DNA of 64,000 bases from positions 42,056-106,055 of the forward strand of contig JAZOAI010000038.1 of the NCBI GenBank assembly GCA_045595365.1, read 5' to 3'. Shown here in pieces: positions 8,392 through 17,092 of this stretch. The position numbers and the translations under genes were made by a program. The DNA comes from SIG480 sp045595365 (lineage in GTDB: Bacteria > Bacillota > Clostridia > Oscillospirales > JAAYXM01). How positions within the stretch are numbered: the first letter of the stretch is position 1; the number at the start of each line of letters is the position of its first letter. The notes beneath the pieces are model-generated. The model did no database searches. It saw only the letters and a program-made list of their open reading frames with translations, and had not been told where the DNA came from.

Positions 8392-9824
8392 TATCTGTTC
8401 TTCCTCTTCATAAATATGAATATTCCTGCGAGAATAATTACAGCGGGGATTACTGCTATAAGAATTATCTGTAAAAGCCTTGCTCCGTTCTCAGTTATGT
8501 TGAGGTCATAATCCGAGACAACCTTCGGGGCAATTTCCATTGTTTTTGTGTTCGGGTTTAAGTAGTCTGTAAGACGCGCAAGTAGAGTTCCGTTAAAAGC
8601 GCGCGGCACGCCGGTGATTTCTTCAAGCGCCATTGCGTATGAACCGAAAACGGCAACGCGGGAGACACCGCTGTCCATGCTGCTTCCCAGCGCTCTCTCT
8701 GCGACCGCCGCCGTTATAAACGGGCCGGACTCATCGCCTGCGGAGCGGGTGAACTCCTCTATTGTTTTGTCTGCGGAGATAAGCTTTGCATAGGAGGTGT
8801 CGCGCGTTTTGACAAGCGCGCTTGTGCTTGTATATCCGCTTGCCGGCCAGAGAAGCTCTATCGGCCGTGCCTCCGGGGAGAGAACATATGACTGGCCCTG
8901 AAGTGCTTTGTCTACAATGGCCGTCTCGACGAGGTCAGACACCACTATACCCGGGGACATATACGCATTAGATTCGTCGCATACGACCTGAGATGCAAAA
9001 ACGATTCCCCATTCGGAGAGATAGCGCTCGATTACAGAGAGCGCGGGAGTTTCCATGCTCCAGAACACATAAAGATTATGGTTTGCACCGGAGAGGTATT
9101 TTTCAAGCACATCTATTTCCGCTGCTGTAAAATCGGCCCGCGGTGCGGAAATGACAAGGTTGGTAATCCCTTCGGGGATTCCGGAAAGGAGATCCACCTC
9201 GGCAATTTCAAAGTTGTTTCCCTCAAAATGGGAAAGGAGAGCATCAGGCTGGATTTCGCCGTGACCAACCACAAACCCCGCTCCGGTAACCTCGGCTGAG
9301 GAAACGTATAAAATTGCGCCGGATATTTTTTCCTCGCTCTGGTAGTATGTTTTGTTTTGATTGCCGACCTGATATGCAAACTTCGAGCTTTCGACGACAA
9401 TATACCGCTCCGGGCCTTCGACTACAATATCGCGCCGCTTCGCGTTCTTTGCTTTTGTATACTTCTGAAAAAACTGCGGGTTTTTGTCCGGATCTATGAA
9501 TTCATACTTAACCTTTCCTCCGGATGCGCTGTTATATCTCTGGATTGTTTCGAGCGTAAGCTTTGCGTTCTCGTTTTTCTCCATATCAGACCGCGCAGCA
9601 AGAATGTAAACCGTGACCTCGTTTTCAAGAGACCCCAGCATATCACGGGTCTGCTCGGAAAGGCTGTACTGGCCGGATTCCGTCATATCAAGCTTCAGAG
9701 AAAACCGGTCTGTCATAAACTCCGCAAAGATATTGATAACTACAACTACGGCAACGAAGAGAACGGTGAACATTACGCTTGCCGAGCCGTATTGAAGCTT
9801 CTTTTTATTAAATGAAAATTTCAT
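8391..9824 (-). CDS. GldG-like ABC transporter auxiliary protein
   Basis: A 477-residue protein with membrane helices near both ends (about 17-38 and 448-470) and a large extracytoplasmic region between them, the topology of the GldG/ABC_transp_aux family. The middle part contains a segment typical of the Rossmann-like domain of these proteins (GAGFVVGHGEIQPDALL and ITNLVISAPRADF). GAGGAG 7 bases before the ATG sets the start. In Bacteroidetes the related GldAFG complex is needed for gliding; in non-gliding Firmicutes the same module has no assigned substrate. The gene follows the permease after 45 bases. Confidence 0.82.
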   Translation of the reverse strand: MKFSFNKKKLQYGSASVMFTVLFVAVVVVINIFAEFMTDRFSLKLDMTESGQYSLSEQTRDMLGSLENEVTVYILAARSDMEKNENAKLTLETIQRYNSASGGKVKYEFIDPDKNPQFFQKYTKAKNAKRRDIVVEGPERYIVVESSKFAYQVGNQNKTYYQSEEKISGAILYVSSAEVTGAGFVVGHGEIQPDALLSHFEGNNFEIAEVDLLSGIPEGITNLVISAPRADFTAAEIDVLEKYLSGANHNLYVFWSMETPALSVIERYLSEWGIVFASQVVCDESNAYMSPGIVVSDLVETAIVDKALQGQSYVLSPEARPIELLWPASGYTSTSALVKTRDTSYAKLISADKTIEEFTRSAGDESGPFITAAVAERALGSSMDSGVSRVAVFGSYAMALEEITGVPRAFNGTLLARLTDYLNPNTKTMEIAPKVVSDYDLNITENGARLLQIILIAVIPAVIILAGIFIFMKRKNR

Positions 9825-9869
9825 TTGAATTCTCCTCTTTTGAAAACTATACCGTAAACGAAACCAACC

Positions 9870-10574
9870 TCAGCTCCAACGGCGTTTTTCTATAACGCGG
9901 GAAGTGAAGAACATAAACAACACCGTAAGGCTTATAAAGTAGACTACGTCTGACAGGGAGAACATCCCCTGGGAGAAGTTCGCAAATCTCGTTATCAGCG
10001 ACAGGAAGGAGGCGATTGTTGAGATAAACTCCACGTTCGTGAATGTGAAAACTATGTTTAAGAAGAAGAAAAGGGAAAGCGTCAGCATTGAGAGAAGGGC
10101 TGAAATAATTTGGCTTTCCGTCAGCGATGACATAAACTGCGATATGGCGATGTATGCTGCCGCCGCAAGGATTATAGCTATATAGTTGCCCACTGTTATT
10201 CCGAGAGAAAGAGTTCCGAAGTTTGCGGATAAAATCGGATAAATAAGCGTAAGCGCAAGGGAGATGATGAAAACCGTGAGCGCCGCCAGGAATTTGCCGA
10301 GAACGATTTCCGTTGTCGTGACGGGAGCTGTGAGAAGGAGCTGGTCCGTCTTCTGCTTCTTTTCTTCGCTCCAGATTCGCATGGTCATTACGGGAATAAG
10401 CAGAATCATAGCGAGGAGCATATACATAAAAATGCCTGTAAAGTCGCTCTTGTAGGTGGAAATGCACAGAATGCTGTAGCAGATGTTCATAACAAGCGCA
10501 AATACCGCGCAATAAACAAAGCCTATTCCGCCGGTGAAGTATGAGCGAAGCTCTCTGCGAAAAACTGCCTTCAT
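9870..10574 (-). CDS. ABC-2 type permease, GldF-like
   Basis: A 234-residue integral membrane protein with about six hydrophobic segments and no soluble domain, the pattern of ABC-2 permeases of the GldF/NosY group. It begins with the typical MKAVFRRELRSYFTG N terminus and has RIWSEEKKQKTDQLLLTAPV after the second helix, a coupling-helix-like segment seen in this family. GGAGG lies 10 bases before its ATG, which overlaps the ATPase stop as TAATG. It should form the membrane pore with the adjacent ATPase. Confidence 0.88.
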   Translation of the reverse strand: MKAVFRRELRSYFTGGIGFVYCAVFALVMNICYSILCISTYKSDFTGIFMYMLLAMILLIPVMTMRIWSEEKKQKTDQLLLTAPVTTTEIVLGKFLAALTVFIISLALTLIYPILSANFGTLSLGITVGNYIAIILAAAAYIAISQFMSSLTESQIISALLSMLTLSLFFFLNIVFTFTNVEFISTIASFLSLITRFANFSQGMFSLSDVVYFISLTVLFMFFTSRVIEKRRWS

Positions 10575-11497
10575 TACTGTTTTCCCTCCTTTTTTGTAAG
10601 ACGCGCAAATACAGACTCAAGAGAAATATCAACCTCGGCAAAGGAGAGAAGGGGAAGGTCGTTCTGTGCCGCAGCATAGAACACCTTTTTTCTTATGTCT
10701 GCGCCCTCTTCTGCCGTGAGGATGAATTTTCCGTTTTCGTAATCAACCCCGCATACGCCTTCAATCTCTGCAAGGATGCCTATTATGCAGTCTGCATCAC
10801 CCTCTATCCGGGCTTCAAATTTGTTCTCGCCGCCAAGGTCATGCATAAGGTTTTCAACCTTGTCATCCGCAACAATCTCGCCTTCGTTGATGACTATAAT
10901 CCTCTCGCAAACTGCCATTACCTCGGGGATTATATGGGTTGAAAGGATAACGGTTCTGTCTTTTCCGAGGTTTTTTATGAGATTTCTGATTTCTATAATC
11001 TGATTGGGGTCAAGCCCGACGGTCGGCTCGTCAAGAATCAGAACGTCGGGGTCTCCGATAAGCGCCTGAGCAAGCCCTACTCTCTGCTTATACCCCTTGG
11101 AGAGGTTTTTGATGAGCCTGCGGCGAACATCGGAAAGACCGACAAGCTCGCAAATGTTTCTGATATGCTCGCCCCTCGGCTTGTCAACCTTCTTAAGCTC
11201 GTAGACAAATCCGAGATATTCGTCAACCGTCATATCGAAGTAAAGCGGTGGCTGTTCGGGAAGGTATCCTATATGCCGGCGCGCCTCGAGCGCATCATCA
11301 AGCACGTCAAAACCTGCAATAGCGGCGCTTCCGCCGCTTGCGGAGAGATACCCCGTAAGCACATTCATAGTAGTTGACTTTCCTGCCCCATTCGGGCCGA
11401 GAAACCCAACTATTTCGCCACGGCTGACGGAGAAGGAAATGCCGTTGACGGCAACCTTCGGACCGTATTTCTTTGACAAGTCTTTAATCTGTATCAT
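10574..11497 (-). CDS. ABC transporter ATP-binding protein, GldA-like
   Basis: A 307-residue ATPase of the ABC-2 exporter class: Walker A GPNGAGKST (about 36-44), Q-loop GYLPEQPPLYFDMT, signature NLSKGYKQRVGLAQAL, Walker B VLILDEPTVGLDP and H-loop STHI. The C-terminal 80 residues form the DUF4162-like tail common to these exporters. It is the first gene of the operon and overlaps the permease by four bases. The signature has SKGYKQR in place of SGGQ, which is normal for the subfamily. It energises the GldF/GldG-like complex downstream. Confidence 0.93.
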   Translation of the reverse strand: MIQIKDLSKKYGPKVAVNGISFSVSRGEIVGFLGPNGAGKSTTMNVLTGYLSASGGSAAIAGFDVLDDALEARRHIGYLPEQPPLYFDMTVDEYLGFVYELKKVDKPRGEHIRNICELVGLSDVRRRLIKNLSKGYKQRVGLAQALIGDPDVLILDEPTVGLDPNQIIEIRNLIKNLGKDRTVILSTHIIPEVMAVCERIIVINEGEIVADDKVENLMHDLGGENKFEARIEGDADCIIGILAEIEGVCGVDYENGKFILTAEEGADIRKKVFYAAAQNDLPLLSFAEVDISLESVFARLTKKEGKQ

Positions 11498-11582
11498 TTA
11501 TCTCAAGCTTCCTTTTTTGTAATTTGCAGTCTTATACTAACACAAAACGGGGCTTCTGTTGTTAATAAACTGTAAAAGAGTT

Positions 11583-13373
11583 TTACTCGGGTTTTTCCGT
11601 GAGTTCAATATGAAGATCTGAAAGCTGAACCGGTTCAACAAAATCTGGGGATGACATCATAATTTCAGATGCGTTCTGAACCTTCGGGAAAGCTATGACA
11701 TCACGGATGTTTTCCGTTCTCGCAAGGAGCATAACGAGTCTGTCAAGCCCAAAGGCAAGGCCGCCGTGAGGAGGTGCGCCGTAAGAAAACGCTTCTATCA
11801 TATGGCCAAAGCGGTCGTTGGCTTCTTCCTTCGTAAATCCGAGCGCCTCGAACATTTTTTCCTGGAGGTCGGATGAGTGGATTCTTATGGAGCCGCCGCC
11901 TGCCTCGTTTCCGTTTATAACAAGGTCATACGCCTTTGCACGCGCATTTGCGGGGTCTGTCATCATAGTGTCAACATCCTCGTCCATCGGAGCAGTGAAC
12001 GGGTGGTGCTTTGCAACGTAGCGATCCTCTTCCTCGGAGTACTCAAAGAGCGGAAATTCAACTATCCAGAAGATGTCGTAACGGTCGGGGTCTATAGCTC
12101 CGAGGCGCTTTGCACATTCGCAGCGAAGCGCGCCGAGAGATGCGAAGACGACGTCGTCTTTTCCGTCGGCAACAACGAAGATTACATCTCCGTTCTTTGC
12201 CTCAGCACGGTCAACAATCGCCTTTATCTCATCCTCTGTGAGGAATTTCGCAAAGCTTGATGAAACAGTTCCGTCTTCTGCAATTTTATACCATGCGAGG
12301 CCGCGTGCGCGATATGTCTTTATCCATTCGGCAAGTGCGTCAATTTCTTTTCTCGCAAACTTTGCGCCGCCGTCAACCTTGATCATACGGACACTTCCGC
12401 CCGCCTCGACGGCGCCTGAGAATACTTTAAATCCACAGTTCTTTGCTATGTCAGAAATGTCGCAAAGCTCATAGCCAAAGCGCGTATCGGGCTTGTCCGA
12501 GCCGAATCTCTCCATAGCTTCACGATAGGGCATACGGCGAAGCGGAAGCTCTATCTTCTTCCCGAGAACTTTTTCAAAGAGATATGCGATAAAGCCTTCG
12601 TTGACGGAAATAACGTCATCCACATCAGCAAAAGACATTTCAAGGTCAATCTGCGTAAACTCCGGCTGGCGGTCCGCTCTTAAATCCTCATCGCGGAAGC
12701 AACGGGCAATCTGCATATATCTGTCAAACCCCGCAAGCATGAGAAGCTGCTTATACTGCTGGGGTGACTGCGGAAGCGCATAGAACTTTCCCGGGTGAAC
12801 GCGCGACGGAACGAGATAGTCACGCGCGCCTTCGGGTGTGGATTTTGTAAGAATCGGGGTTTCAATTTCAAAAAAACCGTTTTCGTCGTAATAGTCGCGC
12901 GCAAGCTTTGTTATGCGGTGACGGAGAGCGATAAAGCGCTGCATATCAGGGCGGCGAAGGTCAAGGTATCTGTATTTTAAGCGCAGAACATCGTTTACGT
13001 CGCTGTCCTCGACAATCTCAAACGGCGTTGTCTGTGCCTTTGAGAGAATCCGCATATCGTCGGCAAGGATTTCAACCGCGCCGGTCGGAATTCTGTCGGT
13101 TATTGCACCCTCACCGCGGCTTCTGACCTTTCCCTTTATGGAAAGAACATATTCACTTCTTACGGTGAATGCCTTCTTGAAAAGCTCGGCATTTTCTGCT
13201 TCGTCAAACGTACACTGAACGATTCCCGAGCGGTCGCGAAGGTCGATGAATATAAGACCGCCGAGGTTTCTTACGCGCTGAACCCAACCGCAGACGGTTG
13301 CGCTTCGGCCTATATGCTCTGCGCGGAAAACTCCGCAATAATCGGTTCTTTTCATTCCTGTGATGTTTTCCAT
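11583..13373 (-). CDS. aspS: aspartyl-tRNA synthetase
   Basis: A 596-residue bacterial-type class II synthetase that charges tRNA-Asp. An OB-fold anticodon domain (about 1-105, GWVQRVRNLGGLIFIDLRDR) is followed by the catalytic core. Motif 2 is in FRDEDLRADRQPEFTQID, and motif 3 is GLAFGLDRLVMLL near the C terminus. The bacterial GAD insertion is present between motifs 2 and 3. Length and order match the family. It starts five bases after hisS ends, so the two are translated from one message. Whether it is discriminating for Asp cannot be told from the sequence alone. Confidence 0.97.
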   Translation of the reverse strand: MENITGMKRTDYCGVFRAEHIGRSATVCGWVQRVRNLGGLIFIDLRDRSGIVQCTFDEAENAELFKKAFTVRSEYVLSIKGKVRSRGEGAITDRIPTGAVEILADDMRILSKAQTTPFEIVEDSDVNDVLRLKYRYLDLRRPDMQRFIALRHRITKLARDYYDENGFFEIETPILTKSTPEGARDYLVPSRVHPGKFYALPQSPQQYKQLLMLAGFDRYMQIARCFRDEDLRADRQPEFTQIDLEMSFADVDDVISVNEGFIAYLFEKVLGKKIELPLRRMPYREAMERFGSDKPDTRFGYELCDISDIAKNCGFKVFSGAVEAGGSVRMIKVDGGAKFARKEIDALAEWIKTYRARGLAWYKIAEDGTVSSSFAKFLTEDEIKAIVDRAEAKNGDVIFVVADGKDDVVFASLGALRCECAKRLGAIDPDRYDIFWIVEFPLFEYSEEEDRYVAKHHPFTAPMDEDVDTMMTDPANARAKAYDLVINGNEAGGGSIRIHSSDLQEKMFEALGFTKEEANDRFGHMIEAFSYGAPPHGGLAFGLDRLVMLLARTENIRDVIAFPKVQNASEIMMSSPDFVEPVQLSDLHIELTEKPE

Positions 13374-13378
13374 TTTAT

Positions 13379-14644
13379 TTAAACCCCTTCGATATTATTT
13401 TTGATTGCAGAAGCTGAAATCTCGCATTCCGAGGTTTCTCCGCTGTCCATATTTTTGATGGTAATGCTCCCGCTTTCAATCTCGTTGCCGCCAATGACTG
13501 CAGAAAACTCCGCGCCGCATTTTCCGGCGTATTTCATCTGCGCCTTGAGCGAGCGGCCGGTGGTGTCGCGCTCTGCCCACACACCGAGAGCGCGAAGCTC
13601 ATACACAAGCTTGTGGGAAACGCGCTCGGCTTCCTCATCGGCATGAGCTATGAATATTTTCGGAACGAGCCGCTCGTTTTTAAGATTTCCTTCAGCTTCA
13701 AGAGTCAGCATAAGCCGCTCTATTCCGCACCCGAAGCCAAGCCCGGGGACAGACGGCCCGCCGAGAGACTCTACAAGCCCGTTGTATCTTCCGCCGCCGC
13801 ACACCGTGCCCTGCGCTCCTATGCTTGAGGAGACGAATTCAAAGACCGTGTTTGTGTAATAATCAAGCCCGCGGACAAGCATGGGGTCAAGCGTAAAGTC
13901 GATTCCTATCTCGCGAAGGCAAGCCTGTAGCTTTTCAAAATGCTCGCGGCAGGAATCGCAGAGGTAATCCGAAATTTTCGGCGCATCAAGAGAAATTTTC
14001 TTGCAAATTTCGCTCTTGCAGTCAAGAATCCTCATCGGATTTCTCTCAAGGCGGTCGTTGCAGGTTTCGCAAAGCTCGCCTTTTTTAGTTTCAAAGTATG
14101 CACGAAGCTCCTTGTGGTATTCCTTCCTGCACTCGCGGCAGCCGCAGGAGTTTAGATGAAGCTCAACTCCCGAAATCCCAAGCTCAGAGAGCATTGTCGC
14201 GGCAAGCGAGATAACCTCAGCATCTGCTGTGGCATCGGCGGCGCCGAAGCACTCGATTCCAAACTGGTGATGCTCGCGAAGCCTCCCCGCCTGTGGCTTT
14301 TCATAACGGAAATTCGGAGCAATATAATAAACCTTGAGCGGCAATGTTCCTGTATGGAGAGAATGCTCAATAAAGCTTCTGACAACGCTTGCCGTACCCT
14401 CCGGGCGAAGAGCTATGTGGCGGTCGCCCTTGTCGTAGAAGTCGTACATCTCCTTCTGAACAACGTCTGTCGTATCCCCGACACCGCGATCAAAAAGCGC
14501 GGCTTCTTCAAAAGTGGGGAATCGGATTTCGCGGAAGCCGAAGCGGTGGGCAAGGCTTCTCAGTTTTTCCTCAAGTATCTGCCAAGCGCGCGACTCATCG
14601 GGAAGAACATCGCGGGTGCCGCGCGGAGCTGTAATTTTTTCCAT
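13379..14644 (-). CDS. hisS: histidyl-tRNA synthetase
   Basis: A 421-residue class II synthetase for tRNA-His. Visible motifs are TAPRGTRDVLPDE at the N terminus, motif 2 around YYIAPNFRYEKPQAGRLREHHQFG, the histidine-specific loop LVRGLDYYTNTVFEF, and motif 3 GLGFGCGIERLMLTL. The C-terminal anticodon domain (about 325-421) ends the protein. A CxxC...CxxC-like cluster around CRECRKEYH and CETCNDRL in the middle suggests the zinc-binding insertion seen in many Firmicute HisRS proteins. I prefer the ATG at 14644 to the GTG at 14653, which would overlap the AAGG binding site. Confidence 0.96.
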   Translation of the reverse strand: MEKITAPRGTRDVLPDESRAWQILEEKLRSLAHRFGFREIRFPTFEEAALFDRGVGDTTDVVQKEMYDFYDKGDRHIALRPEGTASVVRSFIEHSLHTGTLPLKVYYIAPNFRYEKPQAGRLREHHQFGIECFGAADATADAEVISLAATMLSELGISGVELHLNSCGCRECRKEYHKELRAYFETKKGELCETCNDRLERNPMRILDCKSEICKKISLDAPKISDYLCDSCREHFEKLQACLREIGIDFTLDPMLVRGLDYYTNTVFEFVSSSIGAQGTVCGGGRYNGLVESLGGPSVPGLGFGCGIERLMLTLEAEGNLKNERLVPKIFIAHADEEAERVSHKLVYELRALGVWAERDTTGRSLKAQMKYAGKCGAEFSAVIGGNEIESGSITIKNMDSGETSECEISASAIKNNIEGV

Positions 14645-14694
14645 AATTCTCACTGCCTTTTTACCTTATTATATAAAATATATCTTATCAGAAA

Positions 14695-14723
14695 ATTTTA
14701 TCGTATTTATACTTAATTGTCAA
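14695..14723 (-). promoter_or_regulatory. promoter of hisS-aspS
   Basis: On the - strand TTGACA (14718-14723) and TAAAAT (14695-14700) are separated by 17 bases, an almost perfect housekeeping promoter about 50 bases before the hisS start. The leader is too short for a T-box. Confidence 0.8.
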
Positions 14724-14823
14724 GGGCTTGCACTCTTTTGAAGCGTTGGTAAATTTTTTGCATTTATCTTTTCTTTTCGCAGTAATATAATTGTCTTAGA
14801 AAAGTTACACGGAGGAAATACAT

Positions 14824-15060
14824 ATGGAAATTATTGAGATAGGAAGACATTCTTTTTGTGCAAAAATTGACATCAGAAACGCTCCCGGAAGCTGCGATGA
14901 GCTTCATTCACTTGCGAAAGATGTTTTTTCCGGCAAAGGTGTGAGCCTTCCCAAAGACGCAGAGATTACGGCATACTCAAACGGGATGTCGCTTCTTCTT
15001 TTTGTTTCGGAAAAAACGCCCCGCGTGCAAACCCGACACTTTTGCTCTCTTAAGTCTTAA
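14824..15060 (+). CDS. small protein of unknown function
   Basis: A 78-residue protein with a strong ribosome binding site (GGAGG, spacing 8) and a TATAAT about 35 bases upstream of its start, so it is probably real. It has no signal peptide or membrane helix. The segment DAEITAYSNGMSLLLFVSEK has a beta-strand pattern faintly like the end of the N-terminal domain of MecA adaptor proteins, but this is too weak for assignment. It is separated from the minD-like gene by its own promoter. Two cysteines (Cys12, Cys24) and a third near the C terminus are visible. Confidence 0.6.
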   Translation: MEIIEIGRHSFCAKIDIRNAPGSCDELHSLAKDVFSGKGVSLPKDAEITAYSNGMSLLLFVSEKTPRVQTRHFCSLKS

Positions 15061-15110
15061 AATTTCCGGCTCCGCCGCCTTTAAAATATGAGTAATTTTA
15101 AATAAAATAA

Positions 15111-15139
15111 TTTACAAATCGGTTTTATTATTGTATAAT
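15111..15139 (+). promoter_or_regulatory. promoter of minD-mgsA
   Basis: TTTACA (15111-15116), 17 bases, TATAAT (15134-15139), 35 bases before the minD-like start. Close to the sigma-A consensus. Confidence 0.8.
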
Positions 15140-15174
15140 TACTATAAAAGAAGGGAAGGGAGAGAGCTTCGGGT

Positions 15175-15933
15175 ATGTCTTGTGCAATTTGTGTTGCATC
15201 CGGCAAGGGTGGAACGGGGAAAACCTCTGTTGCATCCGGAATTGCCTGTTGCCTTGCGGCTCTCGGTAAACGTGTTATCGTTGTCGATGCTGATGTGGGC
15301 CTTCGCAATATGGACATTGTTCTCGGAGTTTCAGAGCTTGCTCTTTTTGATTTTACCGACGTCATCTCAGGCGCGGCGACTCTTTCTCAAGCGCTTCTCT
15401 CTCACCCGCTTGTGGAAAACCTGTCTCTTTTGTCGGCTCCGCTCGGAGAGGATGCGGGCGCAGGGGTTACTCCGGAAGCTCTTGCAGCTCTTGTTAATGA
15501 GCTTAAAAAGCTTTGTGACTTCTGCATAATCGACTGCCCTGCCGGCCTTGATTTCGGCTTTAAGCTTGCAGCAGAGGCGGCTGATCGCGCAATAATCGTT
15601 GCAACGCCCGACACCGTTTCTTTAAGAGATGCCCAGCTTACGCGCGCATCGCTTCGCGCAAGGGGGATTTCTGACATCCGCCTGGTTGTCAACCGCGTAA
15701 GGCCGTCGCTTATCCGCCGCCTTGGCTCACTGAATATAGATGAGGCAATTGACAGAACAAGCACACAGCTTATAGGGGTAGTCCCCGAGGATAAGAACGT
15801 CATAGAGTCCGCAAACCGGGGAACTCTTATCTTTTCAAACCTTCGCTCTCCCGCCGCCCGGGCATATCGCAACATCGCAAAACGGCTCTGCGGGGAAAGC
15901 GTTCCGATTATGAAGATTTCCAAAAAGCTTTAA
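15175..15933 (+). CDS. minD: MinD-like division-site ATPase
   Basis: A 252-residue deviant-Walker ATPase: GKGGTGKTS near the N terminus (about 10-18), VVDADVGLRNMDIVLG (switch I region), FCIIDCPAGLDFGF (Walker B) and VVNRVRPSL. This is the pattern of MinD, which places the division septum by activating MinC at the membrane. The C terminus is short and basic (MKISKKL) and does not show the clear amphipathic membrane-targeting helix of typical MinD. No minC or minE gene lies nearby; the next gene, mgsA, follows with 12 bases between stop and start. In many Clostridia minC-minD-minE sit together with rod genes, so this copy is displaced or a MinD-like paralogue. Confidence 0.8.
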   Translation: MSCAICVASGKGGTGKTSVASGIACCLAALGKRVIVVDADVGLRNMDIVLGVSELALFDFTDVISGAATLSQALLSHPLVENLSLLSAPLGEDAGAGVTPEALAALVNELKKLCDFCIIDCPAGLDFGFKLAAEAADRAIIVATPDTVSLRDAQLTRASLRARGISDIRLVVNRVRPSLIRRLGSLNIDEAIDRTSTQLIGVVPEDKNVIESANRGTLIFSNLRSPAARAYRNIAKRLCGESVPIMKISKKL

Positions 15934-15945
15934 GAGGATTTGATT

Positions 15946-16368
15946 ATGAACATAGCGCTTATTTCACACGACAAAAAGAAGGAACTGATGATTCAGTTCT
16001 GCACAGCATATAAAAGCGTGCTTTCCAAGCACAATCTCTGCGGGACCGCCACAACCGCAAAGCTTGTTTCCGAGGCGACAGGGCTTAACATCCGCCAGTT
16101 TCTTTCAGGCGCGCAGGGCGGAGTCCAGCAGATCAGCGCGCGGATTGCGTATAATGAGATTGATATGATGGTTTTCTTCCGTGACCCGCTCTCTCCGATG
16201 CCGCACGAGCCGGATTTCCTTTCGCTCTTAAAGCTTTGCGACACGCACAACATCCCGGTCGCGACGAATATCGCAACCGCAGAAGTCCTCATCCTCGGCC
16301 TTGCCCGCGGAGATATGGACTGGCGCGATATAATGAAAGAGAATCCAGATAACGGAAGCGTTATTTAA
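15946..16368 (+). CDS. mgsA: methylglyoxal synthase
   Basis: A 140-residue enzyme that converts dihydroxyacetone phosphate to methylglyoxal and phosphate, a bypass relieving sugar-phosphate stress. Family motifs are present: HDKKKELM near the N terminus, GTTA-like GTATTAKLV, LSGAQGGVQQISARI (phosphate-binding GPxGGDxQI region) and FFRDPLSPMPHEPD with the catalytic aspartates. AGAGGA 7 bases before the ATG at 15946 decides the start over an in-frame TTG at 15940. It follows the minD-like gene closely and ends at a bidirectional terminator. Confidence 0.94.
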   Translation: MNIALISHDKKKELMIQFCTAYKSVLSKHNLCGTATTAKLVSEATGLNIRQFLSGAQGGVQQISARIAYNEIDMMVFFRDPLSPMPHEPDFLSLLKLCDTHNIPVATNIATAEVLILGLARGDMDWRDIMKENPDNGSVI

Positions 16369-16379
16369 TTTTGAATGCA

Positions 16380-16410
16380 AAAAGCATCACCTTACAGAGG
16401 TGATGCTTTT
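16380..16410. terminator. bidirectional terminator between mgsA and rsmG
   Basis: A perfect 13-bp stem (AAAAGCATCACCT / AGGTGATGCTTTT) with a five-base loop and A/T tracts on both sides. The right arm lies inside the last codons of rsmG, so it can stop both converging transcripts. Confidence 0.85.
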
Positions 16411-17090
16411 ATCTTTGCAAAGCGGCGCGGATATTTTTCCGGGGTGTTCTTTATCTTTTTTATTACAAGAATCGTATGGACAATGTCTGTTCCGTAAAGC
16501 TCATAATCAATCCTCTCACTCAGCTCCCCGCCGAGGGTTCGGATTGCGTTTTCTGCGCGCGAAAGCTCCTCTTCGCAGTCAGATGCCTTCATCGCAAGAA
16601 AAACTCCGCCGACCTTGACGTAAGGAAGGCACATTTCACACAGCACTGAGAGGTCTGCAACTGCGCGGGAGACGGCTATGTCATAGCCTTCGCGGTAGTC
16701 TTTTTCGTTTGCTTTCTCCTCTGCGCGGGCATGGAGGCACTCGACATCCGGAATATCAAGCGCCGAGCATACCTCTGAGAGAAAGTTTACGCGCTTTCCG
16801 AGAGAGTCGAGAAGCGTGAGGGAAATATCACTCTTTGCAAGGCGAAGCGGAAGGCCCGGAAAGCCTGCGCCGCAGCCGATGTCAATGACACGTTTGCCTG
16901 AAAAATCGCAGGCGGAAAGAAGCGAAAGGGAATCTGCAAAATGGCGGATGCAAACCTCGCTCGGCTCGGTTATTGCAGTGAGGTTCATAACCTTATTTTT
17001 TTCAAGAAGCATTTCGGAAAAGGTTATAAAAGGCGAGGGGGCCGCACTTATTCCGAGACTTTTGAAAATATCACACAAGAGAGATTTCAT
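16392..17090 (-). CDS. rsmG: 16S rRNA (guanine527-N7)-methyltransferase
   Basis: A 232-residue SAM-dependent methyltransferase that modifies G527 of 16S rRNA. The SAM site is VIDIGCGAGFPGLPL, followed by LLDSLGKRVNFL and the conserved SRAVADLSVL segment. The ATG at 17090 has AAGGA 7 bases upstream; an alternative ATG at 17096 overlaps the mnmG stop (ATGA). The gene is coupled to mnmG as in most Firmicutes, but the noc-parA-parB genes that usually follow it lie about 38 kb away, on the other side of the origin. Its last codons form one arm of the shared terminator. Confidence 0.95.
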   Translation of the reverse strand: MKSLLCDIFKSLGISAAPSPFITFSEMLLEKNKVMNLTAITEPSEVCIRHFADSLSLLSACDFSGKRVIDIGCGAGFPGLPLRLAKSDISLTLLDSLGKRVNFLSEVCSALDIPDVECLHARAEEKANEKDYREGYDIAVSRAVADLSVLCEMCLPYVKVGGVFLAMKASDCEEELSRAENAIRTLGGELSERIDYELYGTDIVHTILVIKKIKNTPEKYPRRFAKIKASPL

Positions 17091-17092
17091 AA

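Noticed and set aside
9847..10677. 276-residue frame overlapping the ABC-2 permease
   Set aside because: It is a shifted frame over the permease with basic low-complexity composition; the permease frame has clear helices and a binding site.
13613..14741. Several antisense frames across hisS
   Set aside because: They mirror codon bias of hisS and show no domains or ribosome binding sites.
14645..14823. T-box leader upstream of hisS-aspS
   Set aside because: The promoter is about 50 bases before the start, too close for a T-box, and no T-box core is seen. serS likewise has no room.
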